DNA from: Rhodococcus sp. ARC_M6
GTDB taxonomy: Bacteria > Actinomycetota > Actinomycetes > Mycobacteriales > Mycobacteriaceae
Length of the DNA: 64,000 nucleotides
NCBI RefSeq assembly: GCF_022810305.1
Contig: NZ_JALGQH010000019.1
Coordinates: forward strand, 48,509 to 112,508
Reading direction: 5' to 3'
In this document: positions 1-12,050 of the stretch, piece by piece
Layout of the letters: every line of letters starts with the position of its first letter
Numbering within the stretch: position 1 is the stretch's first letter
The notes under the pieces: generated by a model
Told to the model about the DNA's origin: nothing
The model's input: only the letters and a program-made list of their open reading frames with translations
Database searches by the model: none
Made by a program: the position numbers and the translations under genes

Positions 1-850
<850 letters not shown>

Positions 851-873
851 GAGCTCACTTTCTTAAGAAGAAT

Positions 874-928
874 GGGGGCAAGCCCCTCGTGCGCCTTCTT
901 GGTAGGTCGAACTACCGAAAAGGCGCAC
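874..928 (-). terminator. Double hairpin between gyrB and gyrA
   Basis: A 17-base inverted repeat with two mismatches (889-905 against 912-928, arm GTGCGCCTTCTTGGTAG) is followed, in transcript orientation, by a second short stem GGGGC/GCCCC near 874-886 and a pyrimidine-rich CATTCTTCTT. It sits between gyrB and gyrA and could attenuate or process the shared transcript. The large stem closely resembles the perfect hairpin after leuS at 44657-44696. Its function as a terminator is inferred. Confidence 0.5.
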
Positions 929-941
929 AGGGCCAGAGGCC

Positions 942-3173
<2,232 letters not shown>

Positions 3174-4157
3174 CTAGGAAGATTGCTTGACTGAGCGACG
3201 CTCGCCCAGGGTCGTAATAAATGCCCGCGCATGTTCGGCAACGTCACCGGCGTGCGAAATCGGCGACCAATGACCAGCAGGAATCTCGCTTCGCCGCAGG
3301 TCAGAGACCCATTTTTCGGTATCCTCGTAACCCACCGGCCGGACCGCCTTGTCGTACTTGTTCAGTATCAACTGAACGGGCACGTCCGTATACCTGTCCC
3401 GAGGCTTGCCGAGAGACGCCCTGATATTTGCCCGGTAGAGCTTGAGTCCGTTGACCATGTCATCTGCGATCGTCGGTGCCGTGTTCACCAATTTCGGGTC
3501 GAGACCGTCGAAAAATCTGAGGAACGCCGGCCAATGCTTCGAAAACCACAACCTCAACGGCACCGTGCAGAGGCCCGGAATCTGAAAAAGAACGGTGTAC
3601 GCCGACGCCACTCCCTGCGCTGCCGGGCCGAGAAAACGCCGCTTGGACGCACTGGACCGGATCCATTTTCCGAGATGGTCGAGATTGGGGCCCGAGATAG
3701 AACTGAACGACGCGATCTTCTCTTCCGCGCCGGGTTCGCACACCGCTTCCCAGGCTTCGACGGATCCCCAGTCGTGAGCGAGGACGTGAACTGGCTTGTC
3801 GGGGCTGACTGCGTCGATGACGGCAAACAGATCAGCGGCCAGTGCGCTGAGTTGATAGTCCTGCACTCGCGACGGAACGGTGCTCTCGCCGGCTCCGCGA
3901 CTGTCGTAACTCACCACCCGGAAATCGTCGGCCAACAACGGTGCGACGCGACTCCACAGTTCGTGGGTATCAGGCCAACCGTGGACCAGGACGATGGTTT
4001 CGCCGTCCGCTGGTCCTTGCTCGAACACGGCAAGGCTGACGGCACCGTTGGTGACGCGGCGAGCGGTCACGGGGTGGGTAGTCACGGGGTGGGTAGTCAC
4101 GGGGTGGGTAGTCACGGGGTGGGTAGTCACAGCATGGAGAGGAGAGTGCTTGGTCAT
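3174..4157 (-). CDS. Alpha/beta hydrolase, epoxide-hydrolase/dehalogenase-like, with repeated N-terminus
   Basis: A 327-residue alpha/beta-hydrolase-fold protein. HGWPD supplies the oxyanion-hole strand. The nucleophile elbow is AHDWGS (Asp about 130), an Asp nucleophile as in epoxide hydrolases and haloalkane dehalogenases rather than the Ser of esterases. The late histidine is in PAGHWSPISH. The first ~25 residues are four copies of VTTHP encoded by a 15-base tandem repeat. Each copy carries an in-frame GTG, so translation could begin inside or just after the array. The gene follows the reductase/di-iron pair on the same strand and may act on their product. Its substrate is unknown. Confidence 0.85.
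   Translation of the reverse strand: MTKHSPLHAVTTHPVTTHPVTTHPVTTHPVTARRVTNGAVSLAVFEQGPADGETIVLVHGWPDTHELWSRVAPLLADDFRVVSYDSRGAGESTVPSRVQDYQLSALAADLFAVIDAVSPDKPVHVLAHDWGSVEAWEAVCEPGAEEKIASFSSISGPNLDHLGKWIRSSASKRRFLGPAAQGVASAYTVLFQIPGLCTVPLRLWFSKHWPAFLRFFDGLDPKLVNTAPTIADDMVNGLKLYRANIRASLGKPRDRYTDVPVQLILNKYDKAVRPVGYEDTEKWVSDLRRSEIPAGHWSPISHAGDVAEHARAFITTLGERRSVKQSS
4066..4125. repeat. Four perfect tandem copies of a 15-base unit
   Basis: The unit GTCACGGGGTGGGTA occurs four times without mismatch (4066, 4081, 4096, 4111), then a partial fifth GTCAC. It lies in the 5' end of the alpha/beta hydrolase gene and encodes VTTHP repeats. Fifteen is a multiple of three, so copy-number change would alter the N-terminus but not the frame. 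Slipped-strand origin is inferred. Confidence 0.95.
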
Positions 4158-4181
4158 CTGTGAACCTTTCGGTACGAGAAT

Positions 4182-5309
4182 CTAGAGATCGAGTACAAGT
4201 CGTCCACCGTCGGAACGCGAGACGCAGATGAGCATCTCGTTTTCCTGCTCGGTGTCGGTCAAACGGTTTTCGCGGTGATCCGGAGTGCCCGCGAGTACCT
4301 TCACGCGACAGGTACCGCAGAATCCCTGCTGGCAGGAGTAGCCGACTCCCGGCAAGGTTTTCTTGATGACGTCCAATGCAGATTGGTCCGCCGGAACGGC
4401 CAACACACGCCCCGAGTTGACCAGTTGCACTTCGAACGGGACGCCGTCTGTTACCGGCGGCGCACCAAACCTTTCGAAATGCAAAGCTGTGGAAGGTGTT
4501 TCACGGAACCCGGTGCGTACGGCGTCGAGCATCGGCGTCGGACCACAGCAATACACTGCTCCCCCTACCGGAGCTTTTCCCAGAAGATCTGCAGCAGTGG
4601 GTAACCCGTATTCATCGTCGGGCCGCACGAACACCCGCTCCGGATCCCACCCGGCGATCTCTTCGAGAAACGGCATGGATTCACGAGATCGACCTGAGTA
4701 GACGAAGTACCAGTCCATCTCCAATTCTCTTGCAGCCCTGACCATTGCAATGATCGGCGTGATGCCGATCCCGCCAGCAACAAAAAGTGCGCGTCCACCG
4801 GCGACAAATGGAAAGCCGTTGCGTGGTCCTCGAACTGTGACGTGATCACCGGGTTGGAGGGCATGCATTTCGACCGATCCACCACCACCATCAGGGATCC
4901 GGCGCACCGCGACGCTGTATCCCGTGGCATCAGCCGGGTCTCCGCACAACGAATACTGCCGGCGTATACCTGAAGGAAGATGAAAGTCCAGGTGCGAACC
5001 GGGATGCCACGGCGGAAGTGCTACGTCATCGGTTGATTCAAAGCGCAGCCGAACCACATTTTCATCCGTCGCGACCACTTCCCTCGAGGCAACCACCATT
5101 TTCAAGGCGGTATCAGGGTTGTAGCCGGCGATCTTCGGGTTGTAGTCGTAGGCCGTCAAAACCCGAAGGTACTTGTCCGCCAACAACTCTGTAAGTTGCA
5201 TGGCTCGGTCGGGTCGTCCGCGACCGGCAAGATCCGGTGGAGCCTGGTACCGCGGCAAACCGCCGTGCCCGGTCAGAACGTCCTTGATCCTGGAGATGGA
5301 GGGAATCAC
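4182..5309 (-). CDS. Phthalate-dioxygenase-reductase-type oxidoreductase (flavin, NAD, C-terminal [2Fe-2S])
   Basis: Electron-transfer protein that passes electrons from NAD(P)H through flavin to a plant-type [2Fe-2S] centre and on to an oxygenase. The flavin domain shows RRQYSL, the nucleotide domain GGIGITPIIAMV, and the C-terminal ferredoxin CQQGFCGTC with a fourth Cys in MLICVSR. This is the domain order of the PDR/VanB family. The frame is open further upstream, but I place the start at the GTG of 5309. That GTG overlaps the stop of the preceding di-iron gene (GTGA), a sign of coupled translation, and gives 375 residues. The pair is probably a monooxygenase and its own reductase. Confidence 0.88.
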   Translation of the reverse strand: MIPSISRIKDVLTGHGGLPRYQAPPDLAGRGRPDRAMQLTELLADKYLRVLTAYDYNPKIAGYNPDTALKMVVASREVVATDENVVRLRFESTDDVALPPWHPGSHLDFHLPSGIRRQYSLCGDPADATGYSVAVRRIPDGGGGSVEMHALQPGDHVTVRGPRNGFPFVAGGRALFVAGGIGITPIIAMVRAARELEMDWYFVYSGRSRESMPFLEEIAGWDPERVFVRPDDEYGLPTAADLLGKAPVGGAVYCCGPTPMLDAVRTGFRETPSTALHFERFGAPPVTDGVPFEVQLVNSGRVLAVPADQSALDVIKKTLPGVGYSCQQGFCGTCRVKVLAGTPDHRENRLTDTEQENEMLICVSRSDGGRLVLDL

Positions 5310-6199
5310 TTTGCTGCCGCCTGAGCTGCCGGCGAGGACGCCAAATACTTCACCGCCTGGGCCGTCGAGCCCTCGTTGCTGGGATGGTACGACTTCGAGA
5401 AGTACGTCGACATCCGCTTCACCAACTCGTAGCTTGTCGGCACGGTGCCCCGCTTGCCGGCGGCGACAAAATCGGAGAGGTGAGGGCGACGTCTGCTCGG
5501 AGCCTGCGCAGCGAGTTCGGGATCGTTTCGCATCAGGAATCGGGTTCCGCGGATCCACAGCCACACAATTACGGGCGTCACCAGGATCTGAGTACGAACT
5601 CTGCGGCTTTCACGCTTGTCGAAGTAGCGCATGACGTCGTACGCCACCGAGCGGTGTTCCACTTCTTCGGCACCGTGCCAGCGGAGCAGATCGAGCATGG
5701 TCGGGTGCATTCCCGCGCGATCGAGACCCTTGGCGTTGAGAACCCAGTCACCGAGAAATGCCGTGATATGTTCGATGGCTGCAATGATCGCCAACCGTTC
5801 GACCAGGTGATTCTCGGCCCGCAAACCCGTCATCGGGCGAGGCCCGAGCAGTTTCGAGAACGTCCATTCCATCTGCTGGGTATACGGCGTCGGATCCAGT
5901 CCGTTTTCCTTCAGATGGACAAGTACGCCGGTGTGCGCACCGGCGTGCATGGCTTCCTGGCCGATGAATCCGACGACGTCCTCGCGAAGCTTCTCGTCCT
6001 CGATGAGAGGGAGTGCTTCCTTGAACGTTTCGACGAACCACGCTTCACCCGCCGGCAGCAACAGGTGCAGCACGTTGAGTACGTGAGTACTGAACGGATC
6101 ACCGGGAATCCAGTGCATGGGCAGGTCGGACCAGTCGAATTCGACGTTGCGAGCCTGCAACAGAATGTGGTCGGGCTCCGCGTAAATCTTGCTCGACAT
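5306..6199 (-). CDS. Ferritin-like di-iron protein of the 'metal-dependent hydrolase' family (PF10118)
   Basis: A 297-residue helical protein with the spaced carboxylate/histidine pattern of ferritin-like di-iron enzymes: EAWFVETF, GQEAMHAGAH, EHITAF and GAEEVEHRSVAYD. The family is usually annotated as predicted metal-dependent hydrolase (PF10118). Fusion-like coupling to a PDR-type reductase by a GTGA overlap argues instead for an oxygenase or desaturase fed with electrons by that reductase; this is inference. The ATG at 6199 follows AGGAG. A 10-base inverted repeat lies just upstream. The substrate cannot be read from the sequence. Confidence 0.82.
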   Translation of the reverse strand: MSSKIYAEPDHILLQARNVEFDWSDLPMHWIPGDPFSTHVLNVLHLLLPAGEAWFVETFKEALPLIEDEKLREDVVGFIGQEAMHAGAHTGVLVHLKENGLDPTPYTQQMEWTFSKLLGPRPMTGLRAENHLVERLAIIAAIEHITAFLGDWVLNAKGLDRAGMHPTMLDLLRWHGAEEVEHRSVAYDVMRYFDKRESRRVRTQILVTPVIVWLWIRGTRFLMRNDPELAAQAPSRRRPHLSDFVAAGKRGTVPTSYELVKRMSTYFSKSYHPSNEGSTAQAVKYLASSPAAQAAAK

Positions 6200-6224
6200 T
6201 TCGATTACTCCTCATGCCTGTGAC

Positions 6225-6253
6225 ACAGTTCACCTATGACGAAGGTTAACTGT
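6225..6253. promoter_or_regulatory. Candidate operator upstream of the di-iron/reductase/hydrolase genes
   Basis: ACAGTTCACC (6225-6234) and GGTTAACTGT (6244-6253) form an inverted repeat with one mismatch and a 9-base spacer, 26 bases upstream of the di-iron gene start. Size and symmetry suit a TetR-type repressor. No regulator gene is adjacent. Confidence 0.45.
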
Positions 6254-6284
6254 AACATGAAGTAATAGGTATAACTAGGCTCGC

Positions 6285-6818
6285 TCAGCCGTAAGTATCG
6301 CGAGGTCCACGGCCTTTGACGTGCCGTTCACCCTTCCGCCAGCTCGGCGCACTCGGTCCGGTGATTCGAAGTGTCTTCACGACGCCGTCACCCACCGCAG
6401 CAGCGATTTTCGCAAGGATCTGGGACTGCATCATCCGCAGCTGAGTAGCCCACGCCGTGGACTCTGCCGAGATACTCAAAACGCCGTCACGCAGAGACAT
6501 CGGTTCGGCGTGCGCAGAAATGTCTTCACCGACCACCTGTGGCCAGCGGCCCAGAACGGTGCCCTCCGACACCTTGGGGGACCATCCGCGGGATTTCGAT
6601 ATCGCGCTGGTCAAAGAGCCGAACGGTTGTGGATCGCGGGCATCCGGACCAGGACCGGACCAACCGCCTCGACGACGCGGTCGACCACTGCCGAACTTCG
6701 GCGACGAGCGTCCCTGCCCGACGGATTTACCGTTGGCCTTGGCAGCAGCGCGGGCCTCCTCGAGGGCGCGGCGGGCCAGGTCGATTCCCCGTAGTTCCGG
6801 TTCTTTCTCGTCACTCAT
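6285..6818 (-). CDS. dciA: DciA-like DUF721 protein
   Basis: A 177-residue protein between recF and the gyrase region, the position of Rv0004 in M. tuberculosis. DUF721 proteins include DciA, which assists replicative helicase loading in bacteria lacking DnaC. Residues 1-75 are basic, low complexity and probably disordered ([13 protein letters not shown]). The conserved domain begins near 85 ([20 protein letters not shown]) and includes [17 protein letters not shown]. Its ATG at 6818 overlaps the recF stop by 8 bases, so the two are translated together. A role in helicase loading is by family, not shown here. Confidence 0.88.
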   Translation of the reverse strand: MSDEKEPELRGIDLARRALEEARAAAKANGKSVGQGRSSPKFGSGRPRRRGGWSGPGPDARDPQPFGSLTSAISKSRGWSPKVSEGTVLGRWPQVVGEDISAHAEPMSLRDGVLSISAESTAWATQLRMMQSQILAKIAAAVGDGVVKTLRITGPSAPSWRKGERHVKGRGPRDTYG

Positions 6819-8025
6819 CGGATTCGACCTCCTCGGATAGATCCTTCGAGACTATCCGCGAAATCCGACCTTCGGGGGTTTCCGACGCTTCGACACCGAA
6901 CTTGGCTGCCTCGAGTTCTTCCGGAACATCCTCGGGAACTGCCGCGGTGATGAGGACCTGTTCAGCGGTGGCGGCAACTGCGGCCAAGGCCTGTCGACGA
7001 CGCCGATCCAACTCGGCAAAAACATCGTCGAGAAGAAGCACAGGATCACTGCCGTCGGTTCGCAACAGCGAAAACCCGGCCAGTCTCAGTGAGAGCGCAT
7101 AAGACCACGATTCCCCATGGCTGGCAAAGCCTTTCGCGGGAGTATCGCCGAGAACCAGCTCGAGGTCATCACGATGCGGACCGACCAGACACACACCTCG
7201 GTCGATCTCCTTGGTTCGCATCACCGACAGTTCGTGGTGAAAACGCTCCTCGAGGTACGCGACGTCATCGATTCCGGGAACCCTTGTGGGATCAGTGAAT
7301 TCGGGATCCAACGAGGTTCCGAGGCTGCTTCGATAACGAATGGAGGCAGGTCGAGATTCTGGTGCTATCGATCGATACGACTCTACGAGATGCGGTGCAA
7401 GATCGTGAACCAACTCGAGGCGTCCGGCCAACAGTTGTGCCCCGTGAGCAGCAAGATGCCCGTCCCACACCTCGAGGGTGGAGAGCACATTCTCACCGGA
7501 GCCACGTCGCAGAGCCGCGCCGGCTGTCTTCAGAAGCGCCGAGCGTTGACGCAGAACTTTGTCGTAATCGGCACGTACAGCAGCCATTCGGGGAATCCGC
7601 GACGTCAACAGTTCGTCGAGATAGCGTCGACGGTCGCTGGGATCACCACGCACCAAAGACAAGTCTTCGGGAGCGAACATCACCGACTGCAGAATTCCCA
7701 GAACTTCACGGGGACGTCGCGTCGGCGACTGATTTATCCTGGCGCGGTTGGACTTTCCTTCGATCAACTCGACGTCGATCGTAAGCTCACGTCCGGCATT
7801 GACCACTGTGGCACCGGCAAATGCGCTAGCAGTACCGCTGCGAATCATCGGGGCATCGGCGGAGACCCGATGAGACGACAGCGTCGACAAGTAACCGAGT
7901 GACTCGAGGATGTTGGTTTTACCGTGTCCGTTGGAACCGAGGAACACGGTTGTACCCGGAAGAAGGTCGAGTGTCAGGGAATCCCAGGAACGGAAGTCCC
8001 GCAAAGAGAATCTACGAACGAACAC
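6811..8025 (-). CDS. recF: DNA replication and repair protein RecF
   Basis: SMC-like ATPase that helps RecOR load RecA at gaps. Walker A is GSNGHGKTN, near the start. The signature region is RLAGFSLLR and Walker B is [14 protein letters not shown] choose the GTG at 8025 ([14 protein letters not shown], 404 residues) because family members begin with a short strand of this kind and GGGGAA lies upstream. A TTG at 8079 would add 18 residues but would place a 9-base-pair hairpin inside the coding sequence. Downstream it overlaps dciA. Confidence 0.95.
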   Translation of the reverse strand: MFVRRFSLRDFRSWDSLTLDLLPGTTVFLGSNGHGKTNILESLGYLSTLSSHRVSADAPMIRSGTASAFAGATVVNAGRELTIDVELIEGKSNRARINQSPTRRPREVLGILQSVMFAPEDLSLVRGDPSDRRRYLDELLTSRIPRMAAVRADYDKVLRQRSALLKTAGAALRRGSGENVLSTLEVWDGHLAAHGAQLLAGRLELVHDLAPHLVESYRSIAPESRPASIRYRSSLGTSLDPEFTDPTRVPGIDDVAYLEERFHHELSVMRTKEIDRGVCLVGPHRDDLELVLGDTPAKGFASHGESWSYALSLRLAGFSLLRTDGSDPVLLLDDVFAELDRRRRQALAAVAATAEQVLITAAVPEDVPEELEAAKFGVEASETPEGRISRIVSKDLSEEVESDE

Positions 8026-8047
8026 TGTGGTTTCCCCGGATCCGAAT

Positions 8048-8074
8048 GTCGGAGAGCCACCAGGACTCTCCGAC
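8048..8074 (-). other. Hairpin in the dnaN-recF gap
   Basis: GTCGGAGAG (8048-8056) and CTCTCCGAC (8066-8074) form a perfect 9-base-pair stem with a 9-base loop, between the dnaN stop and the preferred recF start. No T-run follows, so an mRNA processing or translation-control role is more likely than termination. It supports the downstream recF start. Confidence 0.45.
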
Positions 8075-8082
8075 GTCAACTA

Positions 8083-9294
8083 TCAGCCGGGAAGACGAAC
8101 CGGCATCAGCAGGTAGGTGTACTCGCTCGAGGGCGCAGCGAAGTTACCGGATTCGTCCGGTGTCGGATCTTCTTCGGTAGCCGGACGCAGGACAGCCGGA
8201 CGGCTGGGAGTCGTGAAGCCGAACAGGACGTTTTCGCTGTGCAGCGAGGTTAATCCGTCGTTCAGGTATCCGGGGTTGAACGCGATTGTCAGCGGTTCAC
8301 CCTGGAACGTCGCATTGAGGGTTTCTTCGGCGCGACCAGCGTCGTCGCCACCAGCGGAGAGCAGGAGACCTTCAGTGGAGAACTGCATACGCACCTGAGC
8401 GCCACGCTCAGCCACGAGAGCGACACGCTTGATGGCTTCGATCAGCGGAGCTACCTCGACGGTTGCCATGGCTGTGTGAGTCGCGGGCAGCAACTGACGG
8501 AACTTGGGGAATTCTGCATCGAGGAGACGCGTCGTTGTACGACGACCGTCATTCACAATGCCGAGGAGTCCGTCGTTACCGATGCTCGAGCCGGAACCGA
8601 GAGCGAGCTCGACCGGCGAATTTGCATTGCCGGCAAGAGTTTTCGCGGATTCCGACAAAGTCTTGGCCGGGATGAGAACTGCTGCTTCTACATCCGGATT
8701 GGCCGGAGTCCACTCGAGTTCACGAACAGCGAGACGGAAACGGTCTGTTGCGGCAAGGACGATGGAATTCTGCTTGATCTCGACGCGAATACCCGTCAGC
8801 ATCGGCAGGGTGTCATCTTTGCCGGCAGCGATGGCGACCTGGCTGATTGCTTCGGAGAACAAATCAACCGGGATGGAACCTGACTGCTGCGGAAGCGTCG
8901 GAAGCTGCGGGTAGTCCTCGACCGGCATTGTGGGCAGGGAGAACTTTGCGCTTCCGCACGAGATGAGAACGCGAGTGCCCTCGAGGGACACATCGACAGG
9001 CTTGTTAGGCAGGGACTTGGTGATGTCAGCCAAGAGGCGACCCGAGACGAGTACCTGACCCACGGTGGTCACATCTGCGGAGACGCGGACCTGAGCTGAG
9101 ACCTCGTAATCGAATCCGGAGACGGTGAGTCCCTGTTCGGTTGCATCGAGAAGAACTCCGCCGAGGACGGGAACAGGCGGCCTCGAGGGCAGGCTGCGGG
9201 CAACCCACGCGACTGAGTCAGCGAATTCTTCCCGGGAAACGCGAAACTTCAGGCTTCCAAGCTCCATCGCCGGGTGATTCCTCTCGGTAGTCAT
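8083..9294 (-). CDS. dnaN: DNA polymerase III beta sliding clamp
   Basis: Ring-shaped processivity clamp of the replicase, 403 residues, close to the mycobacterial length. Three repeated clamp domains are present: the first begins [20 protein letters not shown], the second covers about 140-265 with [10 protein letters not shown], and the third ends [12 protein letters not shown]. The final YLLMPVRL is the typical clamp C-terminus that lines the client-binding pocket. Start ATG 9294; a second ATG ten codons in (9267) is also possible. It lies directly downstream of oriC, as in most actinobacteria. Confidence 0.97.
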   Translation of the reverse strand: MTTERNHPAMELGSLKFRVSREEFADSVAWVARSLPSRPPVPVLGGVLLDATEQGLTVSGFDYEVSAQVRVSADVTTVGQVLVSGRLLADITKSLPNKPVDVSLEGTRVLISCGSAKFSLPTMPVEDYPQLPTLPQQSGSIPVDLFSEAISQVAIAAGKDDTLPMLTGIRVEIKQNSIVLAATDRFRLAVRELEWTPANPDVEAAVLIPAKTLSESAKTLAGNANSPVELALGSGSSIGNDGLLGIVNDGRRTTTRLLDAEFPKFRQLLPATHTAMATVEVAPLIEAIKRVALVAERGAQVRMQFSTEGLLLSAGGDDAGRAEETLNATFQGEPLTIAFNPGYLNDGLTSLHSENVLFGFTTPSRPAVLRPATEEDPTPDESGNFAAPSSEYTYLLMPVRLPG

Positions 9295-9467
9295 GTTCTG
9301 GTGGTGCGAATCCGCATCAGCTCGTCACAAGTCTGACACAGACGGTAACGACGAGTCTGACCCAGACGGCAACGACGCCAACCGTATGCCCTCGAGGGGC
9401 GATGAGGAAAGCCGAAGCCGGGACGGGCGGTCCGCCTCGAGGGGTTCCTAACAGGAGTTGTCCCCAA

Positions 9468-9520
9468 TTCTGTTTTCAAAGAGCTTTTCCTAGAAATTTC
9501 TCAGTAGTAGTAATAAGTCC
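9468..9520. other. AT-rich candidate DNA-unwinding element
   Basis: A run from the TTCTGTTTTCAAAG segment to AGTAGTAGTAATAAG is markedly richer in A and T than its high-GC surroundings. It lies beside a DnaA-box-like TTGTCCCCA at 9458. The unwinding role is inferred from position and composition. Confidence 0.45.
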
Positions 9521-9674
9521 TGTGCAATCTGTGGAGTAACGGTTGTTGATGCAGGTCTGCCCCCTCGAGGGCCTGTGGACTTCTCGAGGACAGACTCGAG
9601 GAGCGATTGGCCCCTTCTGTGCACAGTTGAAAAGTTTTCGGATTCCTCCTCGAGATCTCCACAGACTTCGGGAG

Positions 9675-9695
9675 TTATCCACACAGTTATCCCCA
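9675..9695 (+). promoter_or_regulatory. Paired DnaA boxes
   Basis: TTATCCACA (9675-9683) and TTATCCCCA (9687-9695) are in the same orientation, 12 bases apart. The first matches the consensus exactly and the second has one change. They are the best boxes in the dnaA-dnaN gap. Confidence 0.75.
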
Positions 9696-9811
9696 GATGT
9701 GAATACTTTTCAAAGGAACTTCCGAGTTCGGTCAAACCGGCGTGTCTAACACGGGCGTGTCGCGAGTTTCGAAGGACCGTTCGCCCTTGAGGGGCCCAAT
9801 ATCGGGGGCGC

Positions 9812-9861
9812 CGAAAAACACCGATGCCGCTCAAGGGACAACTCCCCTCGAGCGGCATCGG
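9812..9861 (-). terminator. Intrinsic terminator of dnaA
   Basis: In dnaA transcript orientation, CCGATGCCGCTCGAGGGG pairs with a downstream arm (genome 9821-9837 and 9844-9861) with a single mismatch in about 17 base pairs. A TGTTTTT run follows directly. Both parts of a Rho-independent terminator are present. Confidence 0.8.
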
Positions 9862-9877
9862 CTCGAAAAACTGCAGG

Positions 9878-11434
9878 TCAGCGCTTAGAGCGCTGTTTGA
9901 TCCGAGCCGTCAGCTCCTGGACCTGGTCGTAAACCTTGCGACGCTCGGTCATTTCCTTACGAATCTTCTTGTCGGCATACATGACGGTGGTGTGGTCACG
10001 TCCGAATGTCTGACCGATCTTCGGCAATGACAAATCCGTCAGCTCACGGCACAAATACATGGAGATCTGGCGTGCCTGTGCGAGCGGACGGGCCTTACCG
10101 GGCCCACACAGGTCGTCGATCGACATATTGAAGTATTCGGCCGTGACGGCCATGATCGTCGCTGCGTTGATCTCGAGGCTCGACGAATCCGGCATCAGAT
10201 CGCGAAGGACAACTTCGGCCAACGTCAGATCCAACGGCTGACGATTGAGCGAGGCGAACGCGGTGACACGAATCAACGCGCCCTCGAGTTCGCGGATGTT
10301 GCGCTCGATCCGGCTGGCGATCAGCTCGAGGACGTCGTGCGGCACCTCGAGGCGATCCATCCTCGCCTTCTTACTCAAGATCGCGATACGCGTCTCGAGT
10401 TCCGGCGGCTGAACGTCGGTGATCAGGCCCCATTCGAATCGGGTCCGCAGTCGCTCCTCGAGGGTTGCCAACTGCTTGGGCGGCCGGTCGGAGGAGACGA
10501 CGATCTGCTTGTTCGCGTTGTGCAGGGTGTTGAAGGTGTGGAAGAACTCTTCCTGGATACCTTCCTTGCCCTCGATGAACTGGATGTCGTCGACCAGCAG
10601 CACATCTGTTTCGCGGTAGCGACGCTTGAACGCAACCTTGCGGTCGTCACGAAGACTGTTGATGAAGTCGTTCGTGAACTCTTCGGTAGAGACGTATTTC
10701 ACGCGCATGCCCGGGAAAAGGCGTTGTGCGTAGTGGCCGGCGGCGTGCAGCAGATGCGTCTTGCCCAGTCCCGACGCTCCCCAGATGAAGAGGGGGTTGT
10801 ACGCCCGGGCGGGGGCTTCGGCGATCGCGACGGCAGCAGCGTGCGCAAAACGGTTGGAAGACCCGATGACAAAGGTGTCGAAGGTGTACTTCGCGTTCAG
10901 GCTGTTTGCACCGGAGTTGGACGACGACGGTGTGGACGGCGGTTTCGTGAAGTACGACGGCCACGATTCGTGAACGCTTGCGAGCGCTTCCCGGTCGTCG
11001 TCGACTTCTTCGCTCTCGGCTGTTTCGGAGTCCGAGGGTTCTCCGTCACCTTCGGTGAATCGGCGCCGACGGTAGGCACCGGAACTGTTGACCGATTCGA
11101 ACTGTCGGCTTCCGGTGCGTTCTTCGGGTTCGGCCGACGGATCGGAGTCCGGCGGAGCGATACGGACGCCGAGTCCTTCTACCTGTCCGCCGAGGTGTCG
11201 TCCGAGTGCTTGCAGAATCGGTTCGCGCAGATCGCGTTCGATTGTCTCTTGAGCGAAGGACGACGGAACCGAGAGGAGTGCAAATCCTTGTGCGAGTGTG
11301 AGCGGCTTCACCAGACGAACGAACGCCTTCTGCTTACTGCTCAGTATCGGAAGATCGTTCCCGGGGTCATCACTCGTGAGTTCTGCAACCACGTCGACCC
11401 AGGCACGTGCGAGCGCGTTGGGATCGTCGTTCAC
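9878..11434 (-). CDS. dnaA: Chromosomal replication initiator DnaA
   Basis: AAA+ ATPase that binds DnaA boxes and opens the origin. I take the GTG at 11434 ([16 protein letters not shown], 518 residues), preceded by AAGGAACC. The frame is open 62 codons further upstream, but that part is non-coding DNA with DnaA boxes. Domain I is about 1-85. A long acidic linker follows (about 90-180, [11 protein letters not shown]). The AAA+ core has Walker [12 protein letters not shown] (about 220), Walker B LLVDDIQF (about 281) and the sensor-II/box VII region. Domain IV carries the DnaA signature [14 protein letters not shown] (about 476). Confidence 0.97.
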   Translation of the reverse strand: MNDDPNALARAWVDVVAELTSDDPGNDLPILSSKQKAFVRLVKPLTLAQGFALLSVPSSFAQETIERDLREPILQALGRHLGGQVEGLGVRIAPPDSDPSAEPEERTGSRQFESVNSSGAYRRRRFTEGDGEPSDSETAESEEVDDDREALASVHESWPSYFTKPPSTPSSSNSGANSLNAKYTFDTFVIGSSNRFAHAAAVAIAEAPARAYNPLFIWGASGLGKTHLLHAAGHYAQRLFPGMRVKYVSTEEFTNDFINSLRDDRKVAFKRRYRETDVLLVDDIQFIEGKEGIQEEFFHTFNTLHNANKQIVVSSDRPPKQLATLEERLRTRFEWGLITDVQPPELETRIAILSKKARMDRLEVPHDVLELIASRIERNIRELEGALIRVTAFASLNRQPLDLTLAEVVLRDLMPDSSSLEINAATIMAVTAEYFNMSIDDLCGPGKARPLAQARQISMYLCRELTDLSLPKIGQTFGRDHTTVMYADKKIRKEMTERRKVYDQVQELTARIKQRSKR

Positions 11435-11600
11435 GTGGTTCCTTCCCATGTTTCGGCGACAGGTGAGTGTGCTGGCGCTGCCGAGCGCATTGCTGCGGCG
11501 TGGATGTTCGGTGGTGTGGCACCTTTCGGTGTATCGCCCCACCTGAGGTGAGAACCTCGTAAGGCTACGAATATGCCACCTGAACTGTGTTTCCACACAA

Positions 11601-11620
11601 TTATCCACAGATGTGGACAA
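11601..11620. promoter_or_regulatory. Two opposed perfect DnaA boxes upstream of dnaA
   Basis: TTATCCACA (11601-11609) and, on the other strand, TTGTCCACA (11612-11620) are almost adjacent and inverted, about 170 bases upstream of the dnaA start. They are the strongest DnaA boxes in the window and fit autoregulation of dnaA. Confidence 0.8.
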
Positions 11621-12021
11621 ACGTGCACAGAGTAGGTTTTTTTGTGGCCGTTTTCTTGAAATCCTGACGAGAAACCCATCTACCTGCAGGTTTGTGGGGA
11701 CTCGAGGCGTCGGACACTCGGTGGTAGCGATGCGTTAATACTCACAGCCCTGTGGATGAATGTGGAAACTCGGGTTTCCACGTCGAAACCTGCGCCTCGA
11801 ACCGAATGTGCAGATGAGACCTTGTCGAGTGGTTCCACGCCGGAATTGCGTACACCGGGATTTGTCTGCCCCGGTTCGGGTTGCAAAAATGTTGCCAAGG
11901 TCACACCTGCTGCCTCGCTCGAGGTCACGGCCCTATGCACAGGTTCAGGCAATCATGTGGGATCTTCGGACTTTTGGCGTGTCGCATTGCTCGGCGTGAG
12001 AGGTCCGTCGAAAGTGCTGGT

Positions 12022-12050
12022 TTGACCTTGGCAACGGTGGTAAGTAACCT
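12022..12050 (+). promoter_or_regulatory. Possible rpmH promoter
   Basis: TTGACC (12022-12027), a 17-base spacer and TAACCT (12045-12050) resemble a sigma-A promoter with a good -35 and a weak -10. It would give a leader of roughly 190 bases before rpmH. Confidence 0.3.

Larger units (their letters stand above)
9295..9877. other. oriC: Chromosomal replication origin (oriC) between dnaA and dnaN
   Basis: This 583-base non-coding gap has the position and content of an actinobacterial origin. DnaA-box-like 9-mers include TTATCCACA (9675-9683), TTATCCCCA (9687-9695), TTGTCCCCA (9458-9466), and near-matches at 9574-9582, 9530-9538 (both reverse) and 9655-9663. An AT-rich stretch at 9468-9520 is a candidate unwinding element. 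The palindrome CTCGAG occurs about seven times. The dnaA terminator lies at the right edge. Strand-skew confirmation was not possible. Confidence 0.9.

Noticed and set aside
4066..4130. Tandem repeat as a CRISPR array
   Set aside because: Units are 15 bases, contiguous, without spacers, and are in-frame coding.
5310..5564. N-terminal extension of the reductase beyond GTG 5309
   Set aside because: It overlaps the di-iron gene and has no family similarity.
10337..11551. 404-codon open frame antisense to dnaA
   Set aside because: Shadow of dnaA.
11435..11620. 62-residue N-terminal extension of DnaA
   Set aside because: It spans DnaA boxes and is absent from DnaA proteins; GTG 11434 has a good ribosome site.
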